Source of the DNA: Talinum fruticosum
Taxonomy: Eukaryota > Streptophyta > Magnoliopsida > Caryophyllales > Talinaceae
NCBI GenBank assembly: GCA_021018815.1
Contig: JAITYX010000058.1
Span: forward strand, 1,071,001-1,135,000
Direction of reading: 5' to 3'
Length of the DNA stretch: 64,000 nucleotides
Position numbers and translations under genes: made by a program. Position 1 is the first letter of the stretch; the number at the start of each line of letters is the position of its first letter. Positions 20,600-31,191 of this stretch are shown piece after piece. The notes below the pieces were generated by a model. It had not been told where the DNA came from and did no database searches. It saw only the letters and a program-made list of their open reading frames with translations.

Positions 20600-21440
20600 A
20601 GGAGTGAGCTAATTGGATGACTTTCTAGGTATATGTCCTGTTCCTCTTCTATGAGCATGCCAACACTTCGAGTGTTTTGAAGTCCATGATGGGCAAGAAC
20701 ACTAGGTGTTGATGATATGTAGGCTTCGGGTTCTTGTTGATGATTCTAACCCGATTCTTGTCGGATGGTCGAGCAGATCATATAGGCAGCCTTTGCCCTC
20801 CAACGAGTAAGGAAATCGGTGACGTTCTCCTCATCTTCTTGCTTGATTAACTCTAAGTCCCGAAGAGTTACTTGGTAGATCAGTATTGTAGGAGTATTCA
20901 TGTAGCAACTCCTTACACGGATCAGTCCGAGTTAGTGACTTTGCGTGGGTCAACACCATTGTACCTCTTCATGACGTCCGTGTTAAACGTCCATGGGAAA
21001 ATGATATGGTATGTATCCTCCAGAATGTTCTTAAGAATCATTTCTCCTAAGAAGTTACGAACATGATGATGGGGATTCTCGGAACCTCTAAACTTGATAT
21101 CGGTATTGTAAACTTAGGGGGTAGCTCCCCTTAGGGATTCAAGTGAATCCTCGGGCTTGGTAGTGGTCGTTAAACATCGAGGACTCCTGTAACATCTTCT
21201 CTATCTGATCTATTCTTAAATCGGGTTGAGGTTCAGGGTGGGATCTTTCTCCTTCTTTTTCTTTCCCTTTGGACTTTGATTTCCTCTCCAGGTCTTTGAG
21301 AATAAGACTGAGGGTTTCGAGATATAGACTTGATCTTTTTATCTTGAGCTTCAAGCTTAGCCTCTAGTTTTGCGAGCATACTCTTTGAAAAGGGTCATAA
21401 TGGGAGTTTGTTCTGGCTAGTTGGCCATTTTTAGAAGATT
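20600..21440 (-). pseudogene. TAT-1 gag (capsid region)
   Basis: Minus-strand residues include 'IEKMLQESSMFNDHYQARGF' near 21150-21210, 'VTLRDLELIKQEDEENVT' and 'FLTRWRAKAAYMI' near 20870-20800, colinear with TAT-3 gag at 49527-50050. The upstream part (21354-21220) is rich in Lys/Glu. This domain would form the virus-like particle that packages element RNA. The nucleocapsid knuckle seen in TAT-3 is missing here, replaced by the unassigned stretch and LTR fragment. Frames are interrupted. Confidence 0.75.
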
Positions 21441-21879
21441 AGGCTTTGACCGAGAGTGGCGCATCGGTGTTACTAGTAAAGGTGCGGGACATACTGATGT
21501 GGTACGTGCTAATGTAGGACGTCGGTGTTGACCATGTCGGTGTTGAAGTAGATTTCTTACTTTCTAGATGCTTCGTGTTAAGATTCCCAACTCACATAGG
21601 ATTTTCTATCCTGTATCCCAAAAGAGTACGCTCGGGATTGGCTCGTGGAAAAAGTTTTAGGGAAATAGGGATTAAGTGCTTGACCCGAGGAAGACTGATC
21701 CTAGGAGAAAAGAAAATGATATGCTCTTCTATTTGGATGCACATAAAGGGATGCTAACAAATGGAATGGAATGTATGCAATGATGCGCATGACTTAGTGC
21801 GGGATGATTCTATGATTTGGCTAGTGCATAACTGAAATGCATAGATGATTATTCCTAATGAAAGATGAATTTGTTTTAG

Positions 21880-22475
21880 CTAAATGAGAAATTAAAGACT
21901 CTCCTAATTAGAGATGAATTTTTATTTTGGCTGACGCGAAAATGAGATTAACGAGACTCACCTCACTTGGGATGATTTGGACTTTTGACTAATGTGAAAT
22001 GAAATGCAAGATTGGACTCACCTACTTTGAGATGATTTTGACATTGGTTAGATGCAAAATGAGCATGTAAAATGGAGATGGATGGGCTCACCTATTTGAG
22101 ATGATTTTTATTTTGGCTAAATGGAAAAAGGAATGCAAATATGGACTCACCTATTTGAGATAAAATTTATTTTGGCTAATGTAAAAATGAAATGTAAAAT
22201 TTGGACTCACCTATTTGAGATGAAATTTATTTTGGGCTAATGCAAAAATGAAATGCACACTCACCTTAATTGAGATGAAATTTTGGCTAATGCAAAAACA
22301 TGAAATTCGGACTCACCTAAATTGAGATGAAATTTATTTTGGCTAATGCAAAAATGAAATGAAAAATTTAGACTCACCTATTGGAGATGAAATTTATTTT
22401 GGCTAATACAAAAATGAAATGAATGGACCAACCTTAAGAGAGATTGAAAAATTTGACTTTTGGCTAAAATGCACA
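21880..22475. repeat. ~60 bp tandem repeats in the TAT-1 leader
   Basis: About ten degenerate units with core 'ggactcacctatttgagatg' plus 'aaatttattttggctaatgc'. The same repeat in reverse orientation occupies the same place in TAT-3 (48888-49330). The array lies between the primer site and gag, a place where Tat/Retand-type elements are known to carry tandem repeats. Confidence 0.85.
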
Positions 22476-23031
22476 AATTGGATCGACTTAATGTTTTATT
22501 TTGATTTTTATTTTTGCACCCATGCAAGGATTATTTAGCACTCCTCACCAATCCCTAAAGGCTCACAAGTAGAAGATTAAATCTAAAAACACACACATTC
22601 GTCCAAGCATGCAAATGAAGAGGGAGACCACCTAACAATCAAAAGTTCTATTGTCAAAAGAGGTTTAGACCAGGTAGGATAAATGCTAACTCATAGTCCG
22701 AGGATTTGTTTTCTGCATGGGGCACGACAAGATAAAAGGATAGGATCCTCGGTGCCTCTCGCTGAACCAAACGATTTGAACCAAGAACTCGTTCTACGAG
22801 GGAAGAGGTATTGTTTCATTGGGCAATCAAGCCTAGTTGGGCCTGCCTAGGATCTAGTGGGACCTTTATTCTAGAAATGTTAAACGAGCGATAAAACAAT
22901 TTTTTCCTAGGGGTCCAAAACAATATTTAAACTATGTTCGAAGGTTGCTAAATGCGGGATGCCTAATGCAAATACATTATTAAAACACACTAGTCAAATT
23001 TTCAAGTTTCGCCCTCTTAATAAATTATTAT
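22476..23031. other. TAT-1 untranslated leader
   Basis: Colinear, in reverse, with TAT-3 48101-48890 ('gagggcgaaacttgaaa', 'aatgtatttgcattaggcat'). No coding potential is evident; this is the transcript leader between primer site and repeats. Confidence 0.6.
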
Positions 23032-23048
23032 CCCTAGTGGAGTCGCCA
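23032..23048 (-). promoter_or_regulatory. TAT-1 primer binding site
   Basis: On the minus strand, a few bases after the LTR end (...GGTTCCTACA), comes TGGCGACTCCACTAGGG. TAT-3 has TGGCGACTCCACCGGGG at the same place. The site starts with TGG as required for pairing with tRNA CCA. It is not the iMet site used by SIRE and Tekay elements; I did not identify the tRNA. Confidence 0.7.
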
Positions 23049-23051
23049 CTT

Positions 23052-25130
23052 TGTAGGAACCACGCCTGGCGGCCCACACCGGACTCGGACTAAGCTTCCC
23101 CATGAATGTTTGGCATTATGTTTTTAGAAAGTTTAAAGGAATGATTTAGAGTTTTGAAGATGGTCTTTTTGAAAGTGGGGATGAAACTTTTATTAAGATT
23201 TTCGAATTTTATTAAATTGAGTTGAAATGAATTAAATCGGATTTGAATGACATTTTTATTAATCATTTCATTTTAGCTATTATTTTCAGAAAGGTCCCGG
23301 GATATTATCTCTTAACTGAAAAATAGAATTAGGGTTTATTAAATCTACCCAAAGGCTTTGGGGCCAAATTGGTGTGATAACACTGGTTTGGACCAAAGCC
23401 TCGCCTCGCTGACCACTCGGTGCAGGTGGCAACCTCGCACCTTGTGATAGCTGGCGCCGGCCAAGGATTAAGGCTGAGACAGTTAACCTCGGCCTTTGGC
23501 CTGGCTTAGCGGATCGAGACTCTGTTTTTCTACTGTTCAATCAGAAATAGCTGGGAAGTAGATTCAAATGGAAATAAAGCAAAAAGAGGAGTCGCCGATC
23601 GGTTTTAGAATGAAAAACTAACAAAACATAAAAAAACATTTGCTCTTCCATTCTTAGTATGGGAAAACTAAGACTAAAAGAGGATAAGAATGACTCCATT
23701 GGTCTTTGAACCGAGAATCGATTCGAGGGCAAGAGTATGAAACATAGGGATAAACCCTTTTGTTCCGTCCGTCCGAAGGCAGCCATTATTAGCTCGAGTA
23801 GTGAGTTAAAATAATGCAATAAAAGCAACCAAGAAACATGCAACGAGAATTAAAAGCAACAAAATATAATTATGAAAGCGATAAAGGCGAGAAATAAAGA
23901 AAGCGGTAAAGAAAGAAATAATGAAAAGAAAAGCACAATGAAAACAAAAAGAAAGGGCAAAGCGAAAGGAAAAGAAAACGGAAAACTAAAAGATTACATT
24001 GGGGGGAGGAACTAAAAGCGATACATCGTTTTTCTATAATACGGAAAGCAAGAAATAAGCATATTAATAAATAATTAAACCATTAAAGATCGAATCTGTG
24101 CCCTTAGGTTGTCCCACTCGCTGATCCGGATCTCTAATCTGGACCTGGTGATGCGACAGTGGTGGATTAAAGGGGCTTTTGTGAGTTTTGTGGAGATAGG
24201 ATGTATGAATGATGGAGTTTTTGGGTTCGGATATGGTTTGAATAGGGAGTAGAATAGGAAAAGGTTGAAAAGGGACCAAAAGATTAGAATATAGAACGGA
24301 GTATTCAATAGCTCTTAGGCGAATTTCGGTAGAGCAATATTGAAGGATGGGCCATTGTGAGAATGAGAGCCAAGGCTTTCTGTTTATAGGGAGAGGTTAG
24401 GTCAAGGAATGACCTAGGTTTAGCTCATGACCAACCGTCTAGAAATAGGAGCCAAACCGGGCCAAGATATTGTGAAGATTGAACCGGATAAAGGGAGAAT
24501 AAAACCGAGATAAAATCGGGTTCACGGCACCAGCAACTAAGAAATTTCTAGGGTTTTGTGCCCTAGCATGTTGCTCCAGGATTCCTCAGCCTAAAACACG
24601 AGCGTTTCAAGGTGACAAATGTGGTAAGTGGCGCCAGCCATAGAAGCTTTCCAAAAATGGAAAGCTTTTATTTTTAGCAGGTTTCTATTTTTGGTAGGTT
24701 TCATTTTCGGGCGGGATGCGTGCTCCTAATCTCGGGTGGACTGTCTTGGAGCCAAAATGCATTATTTTGATGCTTGTGACCATGAAATGCACAGTCTAAC
24801 GTTGTCTTGAGGTCTTCGACTCCTGTCTAGTTGGACTGAAGTGAAACGTAATGTTCTAAGCTTGAAATTTCCCCGTACGTAGTATTGGACTCTGTTGTCT
24901 CTGGAGGCTTGGCCCGAGCTTGGACCGTATGAAACAAAAGCGGATTTTTAGATCGATCCAAGGCAAAAGGCTATTTAATGGTGCCGGGGGTGTTCTTTGT
25001 GGTTTACTTGCTTCCATCGCACCAATGAAATCCCGACCATGATCTAAATCCACAAACAAGACTCGGGATCTCATCATTGGACCAGCAAATAAAAAATAGA
25101 GAAAAGGACGACACTTTTTAGGTGCCTACA
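23052..25130 (-). mobile_element. TAT-1 5' LTR
   Basis: On the minus strand it starts TGTAGGCACCTAAAAAGTGTC at 25130 and ends ...GGTTCCTACA at 23052, 2079 bp. It is homologous to TAT-2's 3' LTR and TAT-3's 5' LTR. The core promoter on the minus strand, near 24390, reads 'CCTATAAACAGAAAGCC', followed by 'ttggctctcatt' as in the relatives. Open frames at 23286-23843 and 24064-24308 lie inside the LTR and are not genes. Confidence 0.85.
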
Positions 25131-25140
25131 ACATCAAGTG

Positions 25141-25517
25141 ATAATGTTTCATCAGATTCATTAAGTTCACTTGATCCCCAATAAGAATCCAACCCAGATT
25201 CCTATTGTTCAGCTTCGAAGGCACTTGTGGGTTTTGTGCATATTTTCAAAGGATTCGGACATAACAGGTTTCGTACGGCGTTGGATGCCCAGAATAGCAT
25301 CACACTCTTCAAGCAAGGGACACAATACCTTGTCCCCAAACCTGAAAAAATGATAATACAAATCCCAGATGAGGCCACAACCACCCTTAGGAAAGTCCAA
25401 TAGACTTTCACTTGTCAAATGCTAAATAGGGTATTCGAGTCCATATTGCGACAATCCTACCTTCTCAACGTTTGTCATCTTATACATCCAGTAGGATAAC
25501 TCAGTCATGTAATTCAT
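25141..25517 (-). pseudogene. TAT-2 antisense gene 2 (MNYMTEL protein), truncated
   Basis: Starts MNYMTELSYWMYKM at 25517. After a shift it continues 'SLLDFPKGGCGLIWDLYYHF' and 'FRFGDKVLCPLLEECDAILG', the block shared with TAT-1 and TAT-3. It is cut at 25141 by the TAT-1 LTR, leaving about 125 codons. The upstream region carries a TATA box. See the TAT-1 copy for the fuller protein. Confidence 0.7.
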
Positions 25518-25630
25518 GTTTAATAGAAGAGAATAGAAGCACGAAGGAATTTTCTTAGGATCTGTTTTTCCGAGGAATTGGAGAAGAAGGTTCGGAAGGC
25601 ATAAGTTTCTCTATCCAGACAAAGAGTTCA

Positions 25631-25640
25631 ATTTATAGTG
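25631..25640 (-). promoter_or_regulatory. TATA box of antisense gene 2 in TAT-2
   Basis: Minus-strand 'cactataaat' lies about 115 bp upstream of the ATG at 25517. It is matched in position by the TATA boxes in TAT-1 (16060) and TAT-3 (58857). Confidence 0.6.
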
Positions 25641-25835
25641 ATTTCTAGGATCGAGTCCTATTGCACCACACCACCGAAGTCCACCGGTGCCTTGATCTCC
25701 TGCGTGGCGAGCGCCGGCTAGGCCGTCCAAACTTGCCGGTCTGCCTTGTTTCTTTTGGCCCGAGCATTCCTTGGGCAATTATGTGTTTCTGGTCTTATCC
25801 TATTTTCGGATCAGCCCTATTATTTTTGGACTATG

Positions 25836-28537
25836 TGTAAGACCCGGAAATTTCAAGTGTTTGCTTGCTAGTGAATTAGAATTTTTCCGAGTCGAATTAG
25901 AAACCCGAGAACTGAAACCGAGCATGGGCTAGCTAAATTGGGCCTTGTGAAGCTAGTTTGGGCCCAATTAGAATAAAAAGAAAAGGAAATGAGAATGGAG
26001 ATGGTTGGCATTTTTAGGATGAGTTGGCAAATTATGAGAGCAAAGGGTAGAGGGTCCAATTAAGTTTGGGCAGCATAGTATTGAGGTGTAAGTAGGAAAA
26101 GAGGAGAGAGAATGGGCCTGAGACTAAAGAAAAGAACAAGAGGAAGAGGAGCGAGAGGAAAACGAAAGAAGCGAGAGACAGAGGAGGGCGAGAGAGGGAG
26201 AACGCACAGAGAGAGAAGGAGAGCGAGTGGGAGCGAGAGGAACGCTGGAAGCCGGCAACCGGCGGGCACGGCCGAGGACAGGCGGCGGACGAAGAAGAAA
26301 GGAAAGAGAGAGCGAAAGAAAGAAGGAGTAGAACCAGAAACGAGGGAGCGAAAGAAGCGAAGCAGAGCAAAGCGAGAGGAGAGACAGAACAAAGAAAGCA
26401 AGAGATTGAGAGGAAGAACGAGAGGGGTCGGGACCCCGAAGTGAGAGGCGAAGAGCGAGAGAGCCGAGAAGAATCGGGAAGCGAAACAGGGGCGAGAAGA
26501 ATGAGGGAGCGAAAAAGAGAACCACGACGAAGCGGACGTAGAGAGTAGCAAGGAATTGAGACCGAGAGGTAGAGGAAGAAAGGGAAAGAGGAATCATAAA
26601 TTGAAACCCAATTCGAAACCTTCCAAAACTGAAATTCTTAGAACCTCTAAGAATCTAAGGTGAGTAATCTGAATTCATCCTCTAAAATAAAATGAATTAG
26701 GTGGCTTGAACTCGAAATTGATTCGTGAAATTGGAAACCCTAGGCTTAATTGAAGAAGTTGAAGGCTTAAATTCACTAAATTAGCAACTCGTGAATCAAA
26801 GAGCATGTTGTGATTATATGATATCTAGTTTTGAATTTGTGATGTTTAAGTATTATTGAGCATGATTATTGAGAATTGGATGAGATTAGCTTGAGCGAGA
26901 ATTAGGGGCAAAAATCGAAAGTTAATTTCATGATTCATGTGCAGATTTCTATGAATTAAGCATGCTGTCTGAATTTCTGTGAATTCATGTGTAGCCCAAA
27001 TTTCCTGAAAAGTTTACTGCAGCTTTGTGGCAATTTATGGAAATTTCCTATAAAATTTGGTATGCATTGGATGAGTAGATTGGGAGATATGCAATTTTAA
27101 GTGAAAATGTCCTGTTTTGATTAAAATCGGAACTAAGCGAGTAACTGAATTAAGAACTGAAATTTAAGAAGCTATATGGCTAGATTAAAAGATATATATC
27201 GATTAAGGAAAGTTATAGAACCATAAACCACTTATACACGATAATACGCGATCATGAAAATGATGAGTTCATTGATTAGGAATCCTAGTTGGCATGTTTA
27301 TGTGATTATGTGTTTATCCTGAATTACATTGATTATAAATGGCATAAGCATGCGTATGTGAAATAAATTGATTGTGCTTGAGCTGGAACTTGCTTATGTG
27401 AATTGCTTGTTTCGAAGAAGTTACGCATGAACGTGTTGAGCATGAATTATATGAATTAAGTATATCTTATGTATATGTAATGAGAAGATAAGAAGAAAAT
27501 AAGAAACATAAAGAACTAAAGAAGGGAGAAAGGATTGTGTTATTGATCTAAGACCCTATGAATTAAAGAACCCTCTCGAAGTTATGGCCATAGAAGTGTC
27601 TGTCAACCCAAAGCCACGAATTGAATTGCTTCCAAGAATTATTGATAGTATGCGTCCTTCGGGGAAGGGAGGCTGCCTCGAGGCCATGAATTGTTTTGCC
27701 TCGAGGCCAAGAATTGTATGCCTCCGTGAATTGAGCCCACGAATTGTTTTGGCTCCAAGAACTGGGTCTTTAGAGCAGTGCATAAATCTTCTTTCCATTC
27801 GAAACTAAGAAGACTTAAAGAATTACGATATGAAGAATCGAATGATCATGCATGACGAACAAGAAAGAAAGAATAAATGATTTATGAAATGCATGATTGA
27901 ACTCAAGAAAAAGAATGAGAAGAAGAACGAATCCTGTTTTCATAAGAAATGAATACGATAAGAACTAAGATATGATTTATGTGATGAATGATTTGCTTGA
28001 TGAATGATTCTATGACTTACTTGCATAGAAAGATGAATGAAGCATGTTTGATTGAATTCATGAGCAATTGATGTCATTATGTTTCTCGGCAAGTTGGTAA
28101 GTTTAGAATCTCGCATGTCTTAAGCATATATGATCCGAATCGCATGTTATGAATGAATTGTGAACTTACGTGTGTTTGTTAATGAATTAATGTGCAAAGT
28201 GAAACTCGGGGTTGGGTTTGGGTTATTCACTGGGCTAGTGAGCTCATGACATCACCAACATTTCGAGTACGAAGTTAAGACCGGCAGGAGTTGCCTTTGG
28301 CTTTTGGAAATAGCGGACGAATAGGAGATGCCGGACTTAGTACTTGGTTTATTTGTCTTTTGTTTGTAAAGATGTTGTAAAGATCGGTTGTATGTAAACT
28401 TAAGTTTTGACCATGAATACAAAAGCCTTATGTGTTTACTCCGAGCGTGTGGCTCGTTGAGGTTGTGTTGTTGATACTCCGAGCGTGTGGCTCGTTGAGT
28501 TTAAGATTGTGTTTCGTGCGGGGTTAGGGCTTTAAGT
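25836..28537 (+). mobile_element. TEK-2: solo LTR of a Tekay-like element
   Basis: Starts TGTAAGACCCGGAAATTTC at 25836 and ends in ...GGGGTTAGGGCTTTAAGT (a decayed form of the usual GGGCGTTACA end) at 28537. A perfect 5 bp target duplication CTATG flanks it (25831-25835 and 28538-28542). Length 2702 bp, no internal domain. The plus strand from 26100 to 26600 is nearly all purine (GAGAGCGAGAG runs), mirrored by the C/T tract in TEK-1. A 24 bp unit 'actccgagcgtgtggctcgt..' is repeated at 28438 and 28476. Minus-strand open frames at 26032-26597 are products of the purine tract. Confidence 0.8.
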
Positions 28538-28542
28538 CTATG

Positions 28543-30403
28543 GGATTAGCCATATTATAGAGGAAACTCTGTCGAAATTTCTAGAAAAACCTTCGAAAAC
28601 CTAGAACCGCGCTTCCGCCAATCCAAGAAAGGGTTTTTAACCCCAAGTTGAGATCTAAAAGAAAAGAGCATAAAACTCTTACCCTTTGCGAGTTCTTAGG
28701 GAGAGGATGCCCCACACATTCCTCTTCAGGAATTTTAGGAATCCTTATGGAGCATGGGGATTCTCTAGGCTAAGAGACATTCACATCGAGACTTGGAATA
28801 TGGATATCCATCGGGAGGAGCTACAAAAGATGAAGTTAATTTCCATATCATAAATTCAACTACAAAAGGAGAAAAATATGGAAAACTCACCAATCGGATC
28901 ATAATATATCCCAAATGGTGAGAATAAAAGGTATACAAGTTTAAGAACTGGGTATAAGGATACTCGATAGTCGCTTCCTCTTGCTCCTATTGAGAAAGGG
29001 AGCGAAAGTAAAACATGGTCAGAGGTGGATTGTAAGGAACGAACGGAGGCCATGTGTTGGAGTGTATTTGAAGCATGATTCGCTTGCCAAGTTACCAGCC
29101 AAACCCGAAAGGACCCTCAAACAAGATCCTCCTCTCGCTCAACTCCCCATGGAATGCCTATACTTGGAGTAAGATCCTCCACTTGCTCAACTCCCGTGCA
29201 ACGCCTATACTTGAAGGAAGTTGAAGTTGGGCCCACATATGGAAATTGGCCTGCTCATACAGGACCCATAAGGAGACAAGAAAAACGACAAGATTAAGAG
29301 TAGATAGGCTTTGGATTGTCGAAGATGGATCTTGGCCGATGATACTGAGCCTAGGAATGTAGGGTGATTTGTCGAGCTGGGTGAAAGGCGTGGGAAATAA
29401 TCATACAACCACAACTATAATTTTACAAGACAAGTGAGATTTTTATCCACAAAAGATAAGAATATGTTGGAAATTAGTGAAGAAATAGAGCATACCTCAA
29501 TGATTTTCCACAAGCCACATAGGGGAAGATAGTTTGTCAAGTCCTTCTTGGGCTTGGTATGCCTCATACCGGCATGTAGACCCATTATGAGTCAGGTATA
29601 TGCGGGTGCTCCCAGCTTAAGCTCTTTAATCCTATCTAGGTCCGCTAAGTTCACCAAATAGTGAACATGAAACTTTAAAGCTTGATTGGAAAAAGTTACT
29701 GTGCTTAACAAGAGAGCAAGTACAACTCCAACTTCTTATTGAGGTGTATGTGGAGCCCAAAACCCAACATCCTCAAAAGCCTAAAAAGAAGAGTATATTT
29801 AAAGAAATTGTCATGGGGAAACCTACTAGCCATGGGATCGAAGAGGTGGAATAGACAGTCATGATTTTTGTATAAGCTTCGGTCATAGACTAGAGGCTCT
29901 TCGAAGAAACCCAAACTTGACAAAACAGCAAAATCAAGAGGTGTAATGGTCATCTCCCGAAAGGAAGATGGAAGGTGTTAGTGGTATTCCAAAAGCACTC
30001 ACTAATAGCCCTAATGGGATCTCGCTCTTTATTGTCACACAACCGACTCAAAGCGGTAAAAGGGAACCAAACCCGACATTATTAATAATGTCTTCTAAGG
30101 GGTAGTTCCTCTCTCTACATGTTTCCATGAAATTTAGTGTAACACCGCTACTCGAATAGAGCCTTTCTGCAAGATGAAAATCCAACAAGATTTTTAGAAG
30201 TACTACTCTAAGTAAGCAAATATAGAGGTTTAAACCAAAAAGCTTACCGATGGAGTAATGATAAGTGAAGATACGTGATTCTTAGCCTCTACTAAGCAAT
30301 CATTTGGGTTATCATGGAGGCGCCACTCTCGCTTGAGGAGGTGCTCGTGAACCAACTTCTCGGACCCGATTCTTCCAATTGGATGAGCCTTTCTCCAAAA
30401 CAT
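28543..30403 (-). pseudogene. TAT-2 antisense gene 1: plant mobile domain protein
   Basis: The minus-strand ATG at 30403 opens MFWRKAHPIGRIGSEKLVHE. About 150 codons in, 'NTFHLPF.REMTITPLDFAV' (29985-29930) is the diagnostic PMD sequence ('TFHLP-GEMTIT-DVA-L' in the family), continuing 'LSSLGFFEEPLVYDRSLYKN'. Later pieces correspond to TAT-1: 'VHYLVNL' near 29640, 'MWLYDYFPRLSPSS' (29414), 'PIGEF' near 28890, an intron (28890-28821), then 'IPKIPEEECVGHP' near 28720. TEK-2 interrupts just beyond. Family knowledge: PMD proteins (MAIN/MAIL-related) occur in plant genes and transposons. Stops are present, so it is a pseudogene now. The gene is transcribed from inside the element toward pol, against the genomic RNA. 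Confidence 0.75.
28821..28890 (-). other. Intron in the PMD gene of TAT-2
   Basis: Minus strand: '...TATGATCCGATTG' then GTGAGTTTTCC ... CATCTTTTGTAG, then CTCCTCCCGATGGATATCC. It is at the same codon position as the intron at 14696-14773 in TAT-1, with flanking exons aligned. 70 bp. Confidence 0.7.
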
Positions 30404-30533
30404 ATTTCGAAGAGATGTTTTTAAAACGAACTAGTTTTCTCAAATAGCAAAACAAGAGCACAAAAAGAGCAAAGCTAGAGAAAGCAAGAGAGGATTAAGT
30501 GAAGTGTGCAAAATGAACACACTAAACTCCCTC

Positions 30534-30541
30534 CTTTATAG
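30534..30541 (-). promoter_or_regulatory. TATA box of the PMD gene in TAT-2
   Basis: Minus-strand 'tctataaaggaggg' lies about 130 bp upstream of the ATG at 30403, with a T-rich leader between. This suggests the antisense gene has a promoter separate from the LTR. The corresponding part of TAT-1 is lost. Confidence 0.6.
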
Positions 30542-31175
30542 ACCCATTCGGCCAAGGCATGCCAAACACGGAAGATAAGAGTCAAAAAAGCAAGAGGAGA
30601 CCAAACATGGAATCCGGAAGCACGTCGGGACTAGGCTTGCCAAAGGCTAGCCGTCACCGGCCATGAGGTCCGGTGGCATCCCATTGGCGGCAGCTTTACA
30701 GCCCTAGCTAGTAGCCTTGCTTGTGAAGTCCCATCAGGCGTGGTGAGTGGAGTTCGGCACCATGTGCGTTCAAGTGGAGCTTTTAGACCCACCATGTTAG
30801 CTTTTGTAGATCAGATTTTTAATTTGTTTTCGATCGAATTATTCAGGTGAAATATCGAACTTTCTTCAATATGATTATCTACCGACAACCATGTTAGTAC
30901 GAGAAGATTATTAGGCTAAGCTTCATATCAAAGATGATCGAACTTTCAGCATAAAATCTCACCGAGCTTTAAGCTCACGATCAAGCTAAGCTTAGATCCG
31001 CTTAGTGGACTTAAGAATACATGCGACGGGATCAAGTCCTAGCCCTGTCTTGGAGTTCGGGTTTGATAGTAACCAATTCTAGACACTATGCAACAATCGG
31101 CATTCAAAACAATGCACGAAAGCGAGATAAGTATCCTTTAGTGTCTACTTTAACCCTTCTTCTTTCAAACTCGGT

Positions 31176-31190
31176 CAAAGTGGGGGCTAA
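31176..31190 (+). promoter_or_regulatory. Polypurine tract of TAT-2
   Basis: 'caaagtgggggctaa' immediately precedes the LTR start TGTAGACACC. This is the plus-strand priming site of the element and proves that the following LTR is a 3' LTR. Confidence 0.8.
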
Positions 31191-31191
31191 C

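Larger units (their letters stand above)
13672..25130 (-). mobile_element. TAT-1: Tat-lineage Ty3/gypsy element, internally deleted, 3' end missing
   Basis: On the minus strand the order is 5' LTR (25130-23052), primer site, leader with tandem repeats, gag, protease remnant, post-protease region, then directly the 3' antisense gene cassette (coded on the plus strand, 17660 down to 13672). Alignment with TAT-3 shows that everything equivalent to TAT-3 53960-57005 (RT, both RNases H, integrase) is absent, with the joint at about 17810-17820. An unrelated-orientation LTR fragment (19446-20139) interrupts the gag-protease linker. The PPT and 3' LTR are not present; the element ends against SIRE-A. 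Its 5' LTR cuts the second antisense gene of TAT-2 at 25131-25141, so it inserted into TAT-2. Confidence 0.85.

Noticed and set aside
23052..25740. Tandem same-orientation Tat elements sharing one LTR
   Set aside because: The MNYMTEL gene at 25141-25517 is antisense to its element in TAT-1 and TAT-3, so its host element here must be plus-strand. The LTR belongs to a minus-strand insertion (TAT-1) into it.
26032..26597. Overlapping open frames on both strands (110-163 residues)
   Set aside because: They are produced by the purine tract of TEK-2, the mirror of the TEK-1 case.
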